A DNA stretch of 64,000 nt, taken from positions 62,001 to 126,000 of the forward strand of contig JAJYIF010000004.1 of assembly GCA_021790195.1 (NCBI GenBank), read 5' to 3'. Of the stretch, positions 63,833 to 64,000 are shown piece by piece. Below the pieces are notes generated by a model. The model worked only from the letters and a program-made list of their open reading frames with translations, searched no databases and was not told the DNA's origin. The stretch's first letter is position 1. Every line of letters starts with the position of its first letter. Origin of the DNA: Nitrospirota bacterium (lineage in GTDB: Bacteria; Nitrospirota; Thermodesulfovibrionia; Thermodesulfovibrionales; UBA9159). The position numbers and the translations under genes were made by a program.

Positions 63833-63879
63833 CGGATAACAACATTATCTGCTGTTCTTATCGGATAATGTACGGATAA
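63833..63879. promoter_or_regulatory. three CGGATAA repeats upstream of the radical SAM gene
   Basis: CGGATAA at 63833-63839, 63862-63868 and 63873-63879; the middle copy lies in TTATCGGATAA, almost a palindrome. They occupy the 98-bp gap between the radical SAM gene and the next - strand gene and could be operator sites. No convincing -35/-10 pair is visible. Confidence 0.4.
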
Positions 63880-63900
63880 ATGCGAGAGGACGCTCCGACG

Positions 63901-64000
63901 CTAACCGCTGAATCGTTGATGTCTTTGTCGCCAAAGCGGAGAGAATTCCTTATCATAGAGAAACTTTATCTCCATTTCAGTACGGCCCCATTTTTGTACC
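63901..64000 (-). CDS. partial gene entering from the right edge, C-terminal tail
   Basis: On the - strand an open frame ends with a TAG at 63901-63903 after 32 residues, closing EFSPLWRQRHQRFSG. It is too short to assign to a family. It lies in the same direction as the polysaccharide cluster, 98 bp upstream of the radical SAM gene. Confidence 0.4.
   Translation of the reverse strand, partial: VQKWGRTEMEIKFLYDKEFSPLWRQRHQRFSG

Overview
The window looks like a chromosomal segment of a Gram-negative, hopanoid-making, respiring bacterium with c-type cytochromes, most likely a member of the Nitrospirota (Thermodesulfovibrionia-like) or a relative. This rests on gene content: an NrfD/FeS/multihaem cytochrome module, a cytochrome b fused to two c-type haem domains, a complete 13-gene nuo operon, HpnI/HpnJ-type hopanoid genes and a CysC-type APS kinase. 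No marker gene fixes the taxon, so it is an inference.

Layout. 1-2.1 kb: end of a quinone-interacting module (NrfD-like membrane subunit, Tat-exported 4x[4Fe-4S] protein, nine-haem cytochrome made of three c7 repeats) closed by a hairpin terminator. 2.4-3.8 kb: a secreted His/Tyr-rich repetitive protein. 3.9-8.6 kb: a hopanoid head-group region with hpnI on + and an epimerase-hpnJ-SMR-SMR operon on -. 8.7-15.2 kb: mixed genes (DUF2127, M23-like, two-CW protein, DegT aminotransferase plus sugar epimerase, HpnG-like phosphorylase, transaldolase). 15.4-32.9 kb: one continuous + strand block, Rieske, cytochrome b-c-c fusion, then nuoA-N, which encodes quinol oxidation and NADH:quinone oxidoreduction together. 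32.9-38 kb: hybrid histidine kinase, response regulator, small genes, THUMP protein, APS kinase. 38-42.2 kb: initiator tRNA, a pair of M16 peptidases, a decayed Rrf2/P-type ATPase remnant, tRNA-Ala(CGC), a secreted protein. 42.4-63.8 kb: a 21-kb - strand surface-polysaccharide cluster with an initiating sugar-phosphate transferase, membrane-bound NDP-sugar dehydratase/epimerase, glycosyltransferases of GT2, GT4 and GT9 types, FkbM and class I methyltransferases, an MBOAT/SGNH acylation pair, a GT4-PIG-L fusion and a radical SAM/SPASM protein.

How the genes work together. The first block and the bc-Nuo block are electron-transfer machinery around the quinone pool. The hopanoid genes and the polysaccharide cluster both modify the outer membrane and cell surface. 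The DegT aminotransferase and the sugar epimerases could feed nucleotide sugars to either.

The most notable structure outside the genes is (i) a ~60-nt unknown element present three times, near 5.15, 5.3 and 42.37 kb; (ii) several different families of short-period intergenic repeats sitting at gene junctions inside the nuo operon (nuoA/B, D/E, E/F, H/I, I/J), some with inverted ends like miniature mobile elements; (iii) a shared motif at two promoters; and (iv) a gene graveyard at 41.1-41.4 kb. The stretch about 49.9-56.2 kb looks AT-richer than the nuo block by eye, which suits a horizontally exchanged polysaccharide locus.
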